DNA of 64,000 nucleotides from Flavobacterium sp. I-STPP5a (GTDB lineage Bacteria; Bacteroidota; Bacteroidia; Flavobacteriales; Flavobacteriaceae), in the NCBI RefSeq assembly GCF_009764685.1, contig NZ_VHLM01000077.1, positions 124,001 to 188,000 on the forward strand, written 5' to 3'. Position numbers and translations under genes: made by a program. Of this stretch, positions 9,093-16,798 are shown one piece after another (positions within the stretch are counted from its first letter, which is position 1; each line of letters opens with the position of its first letter). The notes beneath the pieces were generated by a model that had not been told where the DNA came from, made no database searches, and was given only the letters and a program-made list of their open reading frames with translations.

Positions 9093-9455
9093 TTATCCGT
9101 GGTATACGCGAGAAGCTATTATTTTATCGTCTTTAATTTCAAGGACCTCTGCAACTAGCAAATCTTCTTCGCCTACAACGGTACGGGTATATTCCATAAA
9201 AACACGGTCGCCATTTGCAGTAAGTGATTTTACTTTGTAATTCAAACTCGGTAATCGTTCAAAGGCATCTTGCCACCAAGCTCTCAAAGCTTCTTTACCC
9301 GTCACAAAGCCGTCACTTTCGGGTTTGTACATTTTTAATTTTGGACTATAATGTATGGCTTCATCATCATACAGAGATAGTAATTTTTCTAATTCTTTAG
9401 CATTGAAAGTTTCAAACCATTTAAAAGCAATAGATTGTAATTTTTCTGGAGTCAT
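9093..9455 (-). CDS. SnoaL-like / NTF2-fold protein
   Basis: A 120-residue cytoplasmic protein with the NTF2-like pattern: an N-terminal helix pair (FKWFETFNAKELEKLLSLYDDEAIHYSP) followed by a cone-shaped beta sheet, GKEALRAWWQDAF and a final VLEIKDDKIIASRVYHG. Such small proteins bind hydrophobic ligands or act as isomerases or cyclases, but many have no known role; nothing here identifies a substrate. Stands alone, with the rluB-like gene upstream on the same strand separated by a terminator. Confidence 0.85.
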   Translation of the reverse strand: MTPEKLQSIAFKWFETFNAKELEKLLSLYDDEAIHYSPKLKMYKPESDGFVTGKEALRAWWQDAFERLPSLNYKVKSLTANGDRVFMEYTRTVVGEEDLLVAEVLEIKDDKIIASRVYHG

Positions 9456-9473
9456 ACGTGTTTGTTAGTGTAT

Positions 9474-9509
9474 AAAAAAATCCCTTTTCGAAAAAAACCG
9501 AAAGGGATT
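9474..9509 (-). terminator. intrinsic terminator after the pseudouridine synthase
   Basis: AATCCCTTT and AAAGGGATT pair over an A/T-rich loop; on the minus strand the stem is followed by seven T. Confidence 0.8.
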
Positions 9510-9531
9510 AAAATGAAATTTTGAAAAGCGT

Positions 9532-10440
9532 TTATACGTTTTTCAAATTGATAATTTCTTGTTCAGTAAGCAACCTCCAGTTTCCTCTTGGTAAATTCTT
9601 TTTGGTTAAACCAGCAAAAGCAACTCTGTCGATTCGCAATACATCATAGTCAAAATGCTCAAAAATAGAACGAACTACTTTCACATTTGAAGAACGTAAT
9701 TGCAATCCAATTTCACTTTTTGCTTCGCCATCAATATAACTTACGTCTTCTACAAAAACACGGTGACCGTCTAGCGTTAATCCTTTTTGGATTTTTTCTA
9801 AATCTTCAAATTTTAGATTTTTGTCTAATGAAACTTGGTAAATCTTAGATGATTTTTGACTTGGTAACGTAAATTTACGAATCATATCTGTATCATTGGT
9901 GAACAACAACAAACCAGTTGTATTTTTGTCCATTCTCCCAACCGCACCAATTTTTGCAGTAGTAGAACCTTTAACCAGTTCCAAAACGTTACGGTATTCC
10001 TGACCTTCGTCCATGGCTGTCGTAAAGTTTTTAGGTTTGTTCAACAAGATGTATACTTTTTTCTCCGGAGTCAATGTAGATCCATCAAAATTAACAACAT
10101 CACCAGGTTTTACCATGTATCCCATTTCGGTTACAGGAATTCCATTTACTTTTACCGTCCCAGATTGTATGTAAATATCGGCATCACGACGTGAGCACGC
10201 ACCAGAATTGGCAATATATTTATTCAAACGAATTTCGTCTTTTACTTTCGGTCTCTTTGGTGCTTGATTTGGTTTTTTCTCTACTTTGTCAGTAGCAATA
10301 TCGGCAACTTTAGTAGTAACTTTAACTTTTTTCGGCCCTTGAGCGCGCTTCTGCATGGCAGGTTTTGGCTTATTCGAACTTGGTCTTGAGCTGTTTGCTC
10401 TTGGACCACTTTTCTTATTATTGCCTTCCTTGTTATTCAT
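9532..10440 (-). CDS. rluB: 23S rRNA pseudouridine synthase, RluB/RsuA family
   Basis: A 302-residue protein that converts uridine to pseudouridine in rRNA. Residues 1-66 are a lysine/serine/proline-rich, low-complexity tail; about 67-115 are an S4 RNA-binding domain (RLNKYIANSGACSRRDAD); the catalytic domain follows with GRMDKNTTGLLLFTND, where D171 is the expected nucleophile. The symbol follows the RluB subgroup because of the S4 domain and the IYQV segment; RluE/RluF-type specificity cannot be excluded. The basic tail is common in Bacteroidota homologues and probably contacts RNA. A full promoter lies just upstream. Confidence 0.9.
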   Translation of the reverse strand: MNNKEGNNKKSGPRANSSRPSSNKPKPAMQKRAQGPKKVKVTTKVADIATDKVEKKPNQAPKRPKVKDEIRLNKYIANSGACSRRDADIYIQSGTVKVNGIPVTEMGYMVKPGDVVNFDGSTLTPEKKVYILLNKPKNFTTAMDEGQEYRNVLELVKGSTTAKIGAVGRMDKNTTGLLLFTNDTDMIRKFTLPSQKSSKIYQVSLDKNLKFEDLEKIQKGLTLDGHRVFVEDVSYIDGEAKSEIGLQLRSSNVKVVRSIFEHFDYDVLRIDRVAFAGLTKKNLPRGNWRLLTEQEIINLKNV

Positions 10441-10459
10441 AATATTCCAATAATTTATG

Positions 10460-10490
10460 CAAAGATACTATTTATATACTTGACAATCAA
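10460..10490 (-). promoter_or_regulatory. promoter of the pseudouridine synthase gene
   Basis: On the minus strand TTG (plus CAA at 10488-10490) and TATCTTTG (plus CAAAGATA at 10460-10467) are 20 bases apart, matching the Bacteroidota -33/-7 pattern. The gene starts 19 bases downstream. Confidence 0.75.
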
Positions 10491-10570
10491 TAACCACCAA
10501 TTATAAAAACGCTAACTGGCTAGTTAGTAAGCTAATTAATATATTTAAGTATCGTTTTTTTTGGAGCTAA

Positions 10571-10640
10571 TTCCCGCTATCCGTTGCAATCTTTTCTTTT
10601 TTAAAGGAAAAAAGAAAAGGATTTTCACTGCTATCGGGGC
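10571..10640. repeat. imperfect palindromic intergenic element
   Basis: An outer CCCG/CGGG pair surrounds TGCAATC...GGATTTTCA and a central CTTTTCTTTTTT / GAAAAAAGAAAAG stem with a 4-base loop, giving a hairpin of about 70 bases. From memory, sequences of the type CCCGCTATCCG...CTATCGGGGC are dispersed in Flavobacterium genomes; I could not check this here. It lies between two minus-strand genes and may also act as a terminator of the UbiA gene. Confidence 0.55.
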
Positions 10641-10714
10641 TATATCTATGCAGGTATTTAGGAGTCTTTCAGAGTATTTTTGCAACCCTTTTATATGCTA
10701 AAACTAGAATGAAT

Positions 10715-11671
10715 TTAAACCGTCATCAATAATTTTTTACCATGCCATAGTACACTCGGATTAATGAGCACAATACAAAAAACACCTGCAACAATAAGAA
10801 ATTTCAAGACGTTGTGAAGCAATAAAAATTGAGATTTAGCATTGGATTTCCACAAGTAAAGCAAGAAAAAAATCAAAACAATCAGGCTGGAGTAAAAGTA
10901 AATATCCATGTACCCCACATCATAAATAGCAATCAAAAGATATACAGGTACTATAGTGAGTAGTGTTAGTAAAGTAATGACTTTTTTAGATTGCGATTCG
11001 CCATACACCACAGGAATAGTCTGGTAACTATTGATTAAATCGCCTTTTAAGTTCTCTAAATCTTTGATCATTTCTCGTATGAGCAGTAATAAAAATAAAA
11101 AAGATGCATGGGCAAAAATAACACCAAGTTGTTGTTTGTAATTTTCAATTTCTTCAAATGGAATCCGAGTATAAAAATACAGGAGAATCGCAAAAAAAGG
11201 CATTACAGCTAGTAACGAAGCGGTAAGATTTCCTATTATAGGATGTTTTTTTATTTTATGGGAATAAAACCAAATGAAAAAGATGTATGCTGAAAAGAAC
11301 AAAAATACACGCCAAGATACAAACAACGCCATCAAAGCTACGATAAAGTTTAGTGTAAAATAGACTTGTAATTTGGTTTTTTGACTCACCAAACGATCCA
11401 ACATCGATTTAGTAGGTCTGTTGATTAAATCCTTTTGACTGTCGTAAAAATTATTGATGATGTAACCCGAAGCAATCGTAAGTGACGAGGCAAAAACCAG
11501 TATAAAAAGATTGAAATTTAGAACAATGTCAAGTGCTCTTTTTTCTGGTGCCAATATAAAAATCGCCGAAAGGTATTGTGCGATAATAATGACAGGTATG
11601 TTATATCCTCGCACAACAGAGAACAAACTTGCAATTTTCATTATTAGAAGTTTGTCTTGTCTGCTTAACAT
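10715..11671 (-). CDS. UbiA-family prenyltransferase (geranylgeranylglycerol-phosphate geranylgeranyltransferase-like)
   Basis: A 318-residue polytopic membrane protein with about eight or nine transmembrane helices. Two aspartate-rich motifs of the UbiA family are present: NNFYDSQKD (D77, D81) and KDLENLKGD (D204, D211), which bind Mg2+ and the prenyl diphosphate. Family members attach a polyprenyl chain to an aromatic ring or glycerol phosphate. The neighbouring mevalonate genes fit a role in isoprenoid use; the geranylgeranylglycerol label is commonly given to Bacteroidota members and is not shown by the sequence. An alternative start is the Met at codon 11. Confidence 0.8.
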   Translation of the reverse strand: MLSRQDKLLIMKIASLFSVVRGYNIPVIIIAQYLSAIFILAPEKRALDIVLNFNLFILVFASSLTIASGYIINNFYDSQKDLINRPTKSMLDRLVSQKTKLQVYFTLNFIVALMALFVSWRVFLFFSAYIFFIWFYSHKIKKHPIIGNLTASLLAVMPFFAILLYFYTRIPFEEIENYKQQLGVIFAHASFLFLLLLIREMIKDLENLKGDLINSYQTIPVVYGESQSKKVITLLTLLTIVPVYLLIAIYDVGYMDIYFYSSLIVLIFFLLYLWKSNAKSQFLLLHNVLKFLIVAGVFCIVLINPSVLWHGKKLLMTV

Positions 11672-11723
11672 TTTAAATTGGTTAAAGAGTATTTGAGTAC
11701 CTGGTACAAATGTGTGTATTAAG

Positions 11724-11753
11724 AAACTCCCTGATGAATGAGTCAGGGAGTTT
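11724..11753 (-). terminator. hairpin terminator between mevalonate kinase and UbiA
   Basis: AAACTCCCTGA and TCAGGGAGTTT form an 11-bp perfect stem with an 8-base loop directly after the mevalonate kinase stop. The T tract is better on the plus strand than on the minus strand, so termination on the minus strand may be partial. Confidence 0.6.
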
Positions 11754-11760
11754 GTGTTTT

Positions 11761-12699
11761 TTAAAACTGATAAACTACTTCTAGTTTGTAATCTTTAAGA
11801 GAAGCTTTGGCTCTTTCTAAGTCTTCGGTAAAACCAAGAATGTAACCACCTCCACCAGATCCGCAAAGTTTCAGGTAATAGTCATTACTGTCAATACCTT
11901 GCTGCCAAATACTATGAAATTGCTCCGGAATCATCGGTTTGAAGTTGTTCAAAACTACTTTTGAAAGTTTCTTGGTGTTCATGAAAAGTGATTTCATGTC
12001 TCCGCCAAGGAAATTCTCAACACAAGCATCGGTGTATTTCACAAATTGATTTTTCAACATCGCTCTAAAACCTTTGTCTTTCAAGCTTTCCATGAAAATA
12101 TTAACCATCGGAGCTGTTTCGCCTACAATACCTGAATCTAACAAAAATACAGCACCTTTGCCATCAAAACTTTGAGTAGGAATTCCTGTTGCTTCGATAT
12201 TATCTTTTGAATTAATCAAAATTGGAATACTCAAATAACTATTTAAAGGGTCTAAACCAGAACTTTTCCCGTGGAAAAAACTCTCCATTTGAGAAAAGAT
12301 ATTTTTTAACTGCAATAATTTTTCACGCGTTAGATTTTCTAAAACCGTGATTTTATGGTGCGCATATTTATCGTAAATAGCCGCTACTAGAGCGCCACTA
12401 CTTCCTACACCATATCCTTGTGGAATGCTAGAGTCAAAATACATTCCCGTATTAACATCTTCTTTTAACAAGTCAAGGTCAAAAGTAACCAGTTCCGGTT
12501 GCTCCGTTTGCAAGGTTTCTAAATAAACAACAAATCGTTTTAAATGACCGTTTGATTTGATAGCCTCATCAGATGGATTTTCATCTCTTTTTAAAGCGCC
12601 GTTGTAAAAGTTATAAGGAATAGAAAGCCCTTTTGAATCACGAATGATTCCGTATTCTCCAAAGAGTAATATTTTTGAATAAAATAATGGTCCTTTCAT
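11761..12699 (-). CDS. mevalonate kinase (GHMP kinase family)
   Basis: A 312-residue cytoplasmic GHMP kinase. KILLFGEYGII near the N-terminus (residues 9-19), the ATP loop GYGVGSSGA (95-103) and the C-terminal LCGSGGGGYILGF (about 278-290) are the three family motifs. It would phosphorylate mevalonate in the pathway to isopentenyl diphosphate. The assignment to mevalonate rather than phosphomevalonate rests on its place next to the diphosphomevalonate decarboxylase and the existence of a second GHMP kinase (54832-55746) next to HMG-CoA reductase. The N-terminal half is short compared with eukaryotic enzymes. Confidence 0.82.
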   Translation of the reverse strand: MKGPLFYSKILLFGEYGIIRDSKGLSIPYNFYNGALKRDENPSDEAIKSNGHLKRFVVYLETLQTEQPELVTFDLDLLKEDVNTGMYFDSSIPQGYGVGSSGALVAAIYDKYAHHKITVLENLTREKLLQLKNIFSQMESFFHGKSSGLDPLNSYLSIPILINSKDNIEATGIPTQSFDGKGAVFLLDSGIVGETAPMVNIFMESLKDKGFRAMLKNQFVKYTDACVENFLGGDMKSLFMNTKKLSKVVLNNFKPMIPEQFHSIWQQGIDSNDYYLKLCGSGGGGYILGFTEDLERAKASLKDYKLEVVYQF

Positions 12700-12751
12700 A
12701 TGTATTTTTAAATTAACAATTTGGGGTTGGTAATTATAACGTATTTATTTT

Positions 12752-12946
12752 TTATAAATCCAATTGATCGCCTCGATTGTCTTCTTGGATTTTAATTTCA
12801 ATTTGTTCTTGCTCTTCAGGTGATAATTCCGTCCAAACAGTTTGTTGTTTTTCAAAAACGTTTCTGACCGCTACTAATAAAGATGCATCAGTAGTTGCGA
12901 GTAACATTTTGATCAATTCTATTTTTTCTGATTGAATATCCATCAA
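12752..12946 (-). CDS. small antitoxin-like protein, no toxin partner seen
   Basis: A 64-residue protein: an N-terminal helix MDIQSEKIELIKMLL, a central segment with FEKQQTVWTELSPEEQEQIE and an acidic end. The size, the LSPEEQEQIE pattern and charge resemble addiction-module component proteins (RelB/ParD-like) of Bacteroidota. No RelE/ParE gene follows: only 52 bases lie between it and the mevalonate kinase gene. It is therefore an orphan antitoxin, a leftover of a toxin pair, or an unrelated small protein. The reading frame is intact and it lies between two mevalonate genes in the same direction. Confidence 0.6.
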   Translation of the reverse strand: MMDIQSEKIELIKMLLATTDASLLVAVRNVFEKQQTVWTELSPEEQEQIEIKIQEDNRGDQLDL

Positions 12947-12986
12947 CTTCTTTTTTTAAGAATGTTTAAAGATACACAAAAAAAGA

Positions 12987-14069
12987 TTAAACAAGCGCTG
13001 CTCCGTTTCCTATTTGATCACAAATGTACTGCCCATTTTGACAATAGCCAACTAATTCGTCCTTAATAAATTGTAAAACTTTTTCGTTAACGTTTTCGGG
13101 ATACAAAACGTGTACATTGGCACCTGCATCTAGCGTGAAACAAACAGGTATTTTGGTCTCATTCCTGAATTTCCAAATGGCATTAATGATTTGTAATGTG
13201 TTTGGTTTCATCAAGATAAAATACGGCATAGAGGTCATCATCATAGCATGCAACGTCAAGGCTTCGCTTTCTACAATTTTGATAAACGCGTCTAAATCGC
13301 CACTTTCAAAAATAGTAATCAGTGCATCTAAATTTTCATGCGCTTGTGCAAAGCGCCTTTCGGCAAAAGGATGGTCGTGCATCAAGTCATGACCAACGGT
13401 ACTCGAGACTTGTTTTTCGCCTTTGTCAACTAGTAAAATTGTATCTTGAAAATTTTTAAAATTAGGATGAATCGCATGCGGAAATTCCACTCCAAATAAG
13501 TCTGAACTTCCAGGAATGTTCGCCTGATTTCCCCAAACCACGACTTGTCCTTTTACACTTCGGCAAGCACTTCCGGAACCCAAACGGGCAAGTAAAGACG
13601 CTTTTTGATAGAAATAATCTTCAGACATGGCTGGGTTTAACGCTTTTTCTAAACTCATCAAGTTCATGGCCAAAGCAGCCATTCCTGATGCTGATGACGC
13701 AATTCCGGAACTGTGCGGAAACGTGTTTTCGGTATCAATCGTAAAATGATAGTCTTTTAAAAACAGCAAATAGATTTCTATTCGCTCTAAAAACTTTTGA
13801 ATTTTCGGTTTGAAATCTTCTTTAGGCTGCCCTTCAAAAAGCAAATCAAAAGAGAAAGAACCGTCGTTTTCTTTTTTGGCGAAAGCCAATTTTGTAATCG
13901 TTTTGCAATTATTCAACGTAAAACTCACCGATGGATTAGCTGGAATTTGATTTTCTTTTTTTCCCCAGTATTTTACAAGTGCAATATTACTGGGCGCGCT
14001 CCATTGAAAATTTCCGCTTTCAACAGTGTTTGTGTATGATGATGGAATAAAATCGTTTGCTGCAATCAT
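12987..14069 (-). CDS. mvaD: diphosphomevalonate decarboxylase
   Basis: A 360-residue cytoplasmic GHMP-family enzyme that converts mevalonate 5-diphosphate to isopentenyl diphosphate with ATP. The diagnostic segment APSNIALVKYWGK (residues 25-37) is followed by NPSVSFTLNN, the phosphate loop HSSGIASSASGMAAL (119-133) and LDAGANVHVL with the expected catalytic aspartate D314. First gene of a minus-strand cluster with the small antitoxin-like gene and mevalonate kinase. A TATCTTTG box is found 18 bases upstream. Confidence 0.94.
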   Translation of the reverse strand: MIAANDFIPSSYTNTVESGNFQWSAPSNIALVKYWGKKENQIPANPSVSFTLNNCKTITKLAFAKKENDGSFSFDLLFEGQPKEDFKPKIQKFLERIEIYLLFLKDYHFTIDTENTFPHSSGIASSASGMAALAMNLMSLEKALNPAMSEDYFYQKASLLARLGSGSACRSVKGQVVVWGNQANIPGSSDLFGVEFPHAIHPNFKNFQDTILLVDKGEKQVSSTVGHDLMHDHPFAERRFAQAHENLDALITIFESGDLDAFIKIVESEALTLHAMMMTSMPYFILMKPNTLQIINAIWKFRNETKIPVCFTLDAGANVHVLYPENVNEKVLQFIKDELVGYCQNGQYICDQIGNGAALV

Positions 14070-14086
14070 AAAATGAAAAATTTACG

Positions 14087-14094
14087 CAAAGATA
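14087..14094 (-). promoter_or_regulatory. -7 promoter box of mvaD
   Basis: TATCTTTG on the minus strand, 17 bases before the ATG; no well-placed -33 TTG was found. Confidence 0.5.
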
Positions 14095-14150
14095 CTTTTT
14101 TAGTGCATTTGTTTCTTGGTTTATCACACAATTAGTTGCAAAGTTTTCAG

Positions 14151-14158
14151 TATTTTTG
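14151..14158 (+). promoter_or_regulatory. -7 promoter box of tspO
   Basis: TATTTTTG fits TAnnTTTG, 20 bases upstream of the tspO start. No good -33 element is visible. Confidence 0.45.
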
Positions 14159-14178
14159 GATGCTAAAACAAAAGTCTC

Positions 14179-14655
14179 ATGAATAAATTCTTAAAAATAA
14201 TTATTGCGGTGGTAGCCTGTCTTGCCATTGGATATACATCAGGAATGGTTACCCGCTCCGCCATTACAACTTGGTACCCTACCTTGATAAAACCTAGTTT
14301 TAATCCACCCAATTGGATTTTCGCACCTGTTTGGAGCAGCTTGTATGCTATGATGGGTGTAGCAGCAGGATTGGTTTGGAACGAAATTAAAAGCAATGAA
14401 GTGGTCGTTAAAAAAGCTTTAGTTTTCTTTTTGATACAACTGGGACTAAATGCGTTGTGGTCGTACTTGTTTTTTGGTTTGCATAACCCAATGCTCGCAG
14501 GATTAGAAATAATTGTGCTGTGGTTGATGATTTATGAAACTTATGTTCAGTTTGCAAAAATTAATAAAACCGCTGGGTATTTGTTTATTCCTTATGTGGC
14601 ATGGGTGAGTTTTGCTGCGGTTTTGAACGGAAGTATTTGGTGGTTGAATAGATAA
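14179..14655 (+). CDS. tspO: TspO/MBR family protein (tryptophan-rich sensory protein)
   Basis: A 158-residue membrane protein with five transmembrane helices. Typical TspO marks are present: PSFNPPNWIFAPVW near residues 40-53, ALWSYLFFGLHNP, and the final FAAVLNGSIWWLN. TspO proteins bind porphyrins and sterol-like ligands and affect stress responses; the bacterial role is still debated. A lone gene converging with the next gene at 15437. Confidence 0.93.
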   Translation: MNKFLKIIIAVVACLAIGYTSGMVTRSAITTWYPTLIKPSFNPPNWIFAPVWSSLYAMMGVAAGLVWNEIKSNEVVVKKALVFFLIQLGLNALWSYLFFGLHNPMLAGLEIIVLWLMIYETYVQFAKINKTAGYLFIPYVAWVSFAAVLNGSIWWLNR

Positions 14656-14658
14656 TTA

Positions 14659-14690
14659 ACAGTTTTCAGTCTCAGTTAGCAGTCTGTTTA
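14659..14690. repeat. CAGTTTTCAG-type short repeat between convergent genes
   Basis: The spacer after tspO holds TTAACAG...CTGTTTAA arms around CAGTCTCAGTTAGCAG. It shares the CAGTTTTCAG word with the better palindrome at 28276-28328, so both may belong to one dispersed family. It could form a weak hairpin for convergent termination. Confidence 0.4.
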
Positions 14691-14702
14691 ATAACTAAAA
14701 GT

Positions 14703-15437
14703 TTATTTTTTGAAGTGCAATATTTTGCTACTTAGGAACTCCTGTAGCGAAAGTACATTTTGTTGCGCAGCAATTATTTTTGATTTGGGGTCTTTGTTGC
14801 AAAAGTCTAGAAAGGCGGCAATTTCTTCTTGACGAAGTTGCAAAGTATCAGTATAAAATTCAGTTTCGATTTGTGTTTTTGCTGCCTCTGTAAACGGTAA
14901 TATTGGACTTTTTTGATGATTGTTGTTGTCCTTCTTTTTGAATAAACCTCCTATCATTTTACGAATACGAATAAAATCCATGCCGTTTTCAATGGTACCA
15001 GTGTAAACGGCGGGGTTTTTCAGTGATGATGCATTTTTTTCGAGAGCGTATTTATCTAGTTTAGCTTGTTCCCATTTTGCATCTTTACTTAATTTTATGG
15101 ATGTCATATTTTGAACTATTACTTCTTTAAGTTCTTCGACTTTTGGGGATAATGAGATTTTAATATCACCTTGGTTTAATACGGCTATTGAAATTTTCAT
15201 TTCTTTTATTTCATGATTTTTAGCAACAAAAACCAATTGGTCGTTTAAATTAATACCAATGGTAAACTTTCCCTCAGTATCGGTCAAACTAACGGTTTTT
15301 GCGGTTGCATTGATAACTTCTACCTTGGTTGCTAAGGTTTTATCAAAAACTACTTGCCCTTGAAGGCGTTCTGAAACTTGTGAAAAACCACTTTGACAGA
15401 GCACAAAAAGAAGTATAGCGAGTAATTTTGATTTCAT
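14703..15437 (-). CDS. secreted protein with carboxypeptidase-D-like regulatory domain
   Basis: A 244-residue exported protein. A Sec signal peptide (MKSKLLAILLFVLCQSGFSQ) is followed by a CarboxypepD_reg-like beta-sandwich of about 85 residues (LQGQVVFDKTLATKVEVINAT...LTDTEGKFTIGINLNDQLVF), the domain that also begins SusC proteins. After a KEVIVQN segment that resembles the TonB-box linker, the protein continues into a helical, charged C-terminal part of unknown function instead of a receptor plug. Likely periplasmic or outer-membrane associated. Function unknown. Confidence 0.8.
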   Translation of the reverse strand: MKSKLLAILLFVLCQSGFSQVSERLQGQVVFDKTLATKVEVINATAKTVSLTDTEGKFTIGINLNDQLVFVAKNHEIKEMKISIAVLNQGDIKISLSPKVEELKEVIVQNMTSIKLSKDAKWEQAKLDKYALEKNASSLKNPAVYTGTIENGMDFIRIRKMIGGLFKKKDNNNHQKSPILPFTEAAKTQIETEFYTDTLQLRQEEIAAFLDFCNKDPKSKIIAAQQNVLSLQEFLSSKILHFKK

Positions 15438-15520
15438 AGGGATCTGATAATAGGAGCGTAAAGTTATCAGAATCGTCTTAAATAAAACTTAGTGAAGTTT
15501 TAAACTCTTGTTAATTAAAA

Positions 15521-16741
15521 TTAAATGGAGTTCGCCACAATAAACCCACTTGTCCACGCATTTTGAAAATTGAAACCTCCAGTGATGGCATCGATATTCA
15601 CAATTTCTCCCGCAAAATAGAGATTTTGATGCAATTTGCTTTCCATCGTTTTGAAGTTGATTTCTTTTAAATCAATTCCGCCAGCTGTTACAAATTCTTC
15701 CTTAAACGTACTTTTTCCGTTAACTTGAAATATTCCTTTTGTCAATTGATTCGCTAGATTTTGTAATTGCGTTTTCGACAAATCGGCCCATTTTGTTTCA
15801 GTTTCAATTCCGGAGGCAAGTACCAAACTTTCCCATAATCTGTTGGTTAGTTCGAAAGGTGATTTTTTGGAAACTGATTTTTTAGCGTGTTCTTGTTTTA
15901 AGTCTTTTAGCTTTTTCTCAACATCGGCTGTTTCTTCATCATTCAACCAATTTACGAAAATGGTAAATTGATAATTTTTGTCATGCAAAATGCGTGCTCC
16001 CCAAGCGGAGAGTTTCAAAATTGCTGGGCCGCTCATGCCCCAATGCGTAATTAATAAAGGTCCAGTTGATTTGAGTTTGGTGTCTTTTACGGTTACGGTT
16101 ACATTTGCGGCAACGCCAGGTAATTCTTTTATTCTGGAATCTTTAATGTTGAAAGTGAATAGAGAAGGAACTGGGCTGACAACGGCGTGACCAAAATTTT
16201 GTAGCATTTCCCAAACTTTCGGATTACTTCCTGTGGCTAAAATTAGCTTTTCAGAAAGATAATTCTCGGTTTGTGTTTCGATCTTCCAAACGTTTTCTCC
16301 CGAAACTTCGGGATTGAAAATAGATTGTACACTTTGTCCTGTAAGTACTGCGATTCCGAGTTTTTGTGTGGCTTTCAAAAAACAATCAATAATGGTTTGT
16401 GAGGAATTCGAAACGGGGAACATACGTCCGTCTGCTTCAATTTTAAGTTCTACGCCATGTTTTTCGAACCATTCAATCGTATCGCCTGAACAAAACTGAT
16501 GAAAAGGACCACGCAATTCTTTTTCGCCACGAGGGTAAAATTTTACCAATTCATTTGGTTCAAAGCAAGCGTGCGTTACATTGCAACGTCCACCACCGGA
16601 AATTCGAACTTTTTGCAACACTTCTGCACCGCGTTCTAAAATTGCGACTTTAAGTTTTGGATTTTTCTCTACGATATTAATCGCTGTAAAAAAACCTGCT
16701 GCGCCTCCGCCTACTATTATTATATCGAAATTTTGATTCAT
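15521..16741 (-). CDS. BaiN/HI0933-family NAD(P)/FAD-dependent oxidoreductase
   Basis: A 406-residue cytoplasmic flavoprotein. The FAD-binding Rossmann motif IIIVGGGAAGFF is at residues 8-19, the HI0933-family signature RISGGGRCNVTH at about 47-58, and the family ending FAGEIVNIDAITGGFNFQNAW near the C-terminus. The substrate is unknown. Its first 18 coding bases are repeated at 18964-18981, where they overlap the stop codon of the GDPD gene; this suggests the gene was once directly coupled to GDPD and was separated from it by the inserted repeat block. A TATCTTTG box at 16781-16788 lies within the inserted DNA and may now be its promoter. Confidence 0.92.
   Translation of the reverse strand: MNQNFDIIIVGGGAAGFFTAINIVEKNPKLKVAILERGAEVLQKVRISGGGRCNVTHACFEPNELVKFYPRGEKELRGPFHQFCSGDTIEWFEKHGVELKIEADGRMFPVSNSSQTIIDCFLKATQKLGIAVLTGQSVQSIFNPEVSGENVWKIETQTENYLSEKLILATGSNPKVWEMLQNFGHAVVSPVPSLFTFNIKDSRIKELPGVAANVTVTVKDTKLKSTGPLLITHWGMSGPAILKLSAWGARILHDKNYQFTIFVNWLNDEETADVEKKLKDLKQEHAKKSVSKKSPFELTNRLWESLVLASGIETETKWADLSKTQLQNLANQLTKGIFQVNGKSTFKEEFVTAGGIDLKEINFKTMESKLHQNLYFAGEIVNIDAITGGFNFQNAWTSGFIVANSI
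16724..16741. repeat. 18-bp direct repeat, left copy (start of flavoprotein gene)
   Basis: ATCGAAATTTTGATTCAT, the reverse complement of the first six codons (MNQNFD) of the flavoprotein gene, is found again exactly at 18964-18981. The two copies bracket the hairpin array and the GxxExxY gene, as a target-site duplication would. Confidence 0.85.
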
Positions 16742-16780
16742 TTTTAACTATTTCTGGAATTGAGAAGATTAGTTTTTTTG

Positions 16781-16788
16781 CAAAGATA
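16781..16788 (-). promoter_or_regulatory. -7 promoter box of the flavoprotein gene
   Basis: TATCTTTG on the minus strand, 39 bases upstream of the ATG at 16741. It lies between the left direct repeat and the first hairpin unit, thus within the inserted DNA. No clear -33 element. Confidence 0.5.
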
Positions 16789-16798
16789 AATTCTTTGA

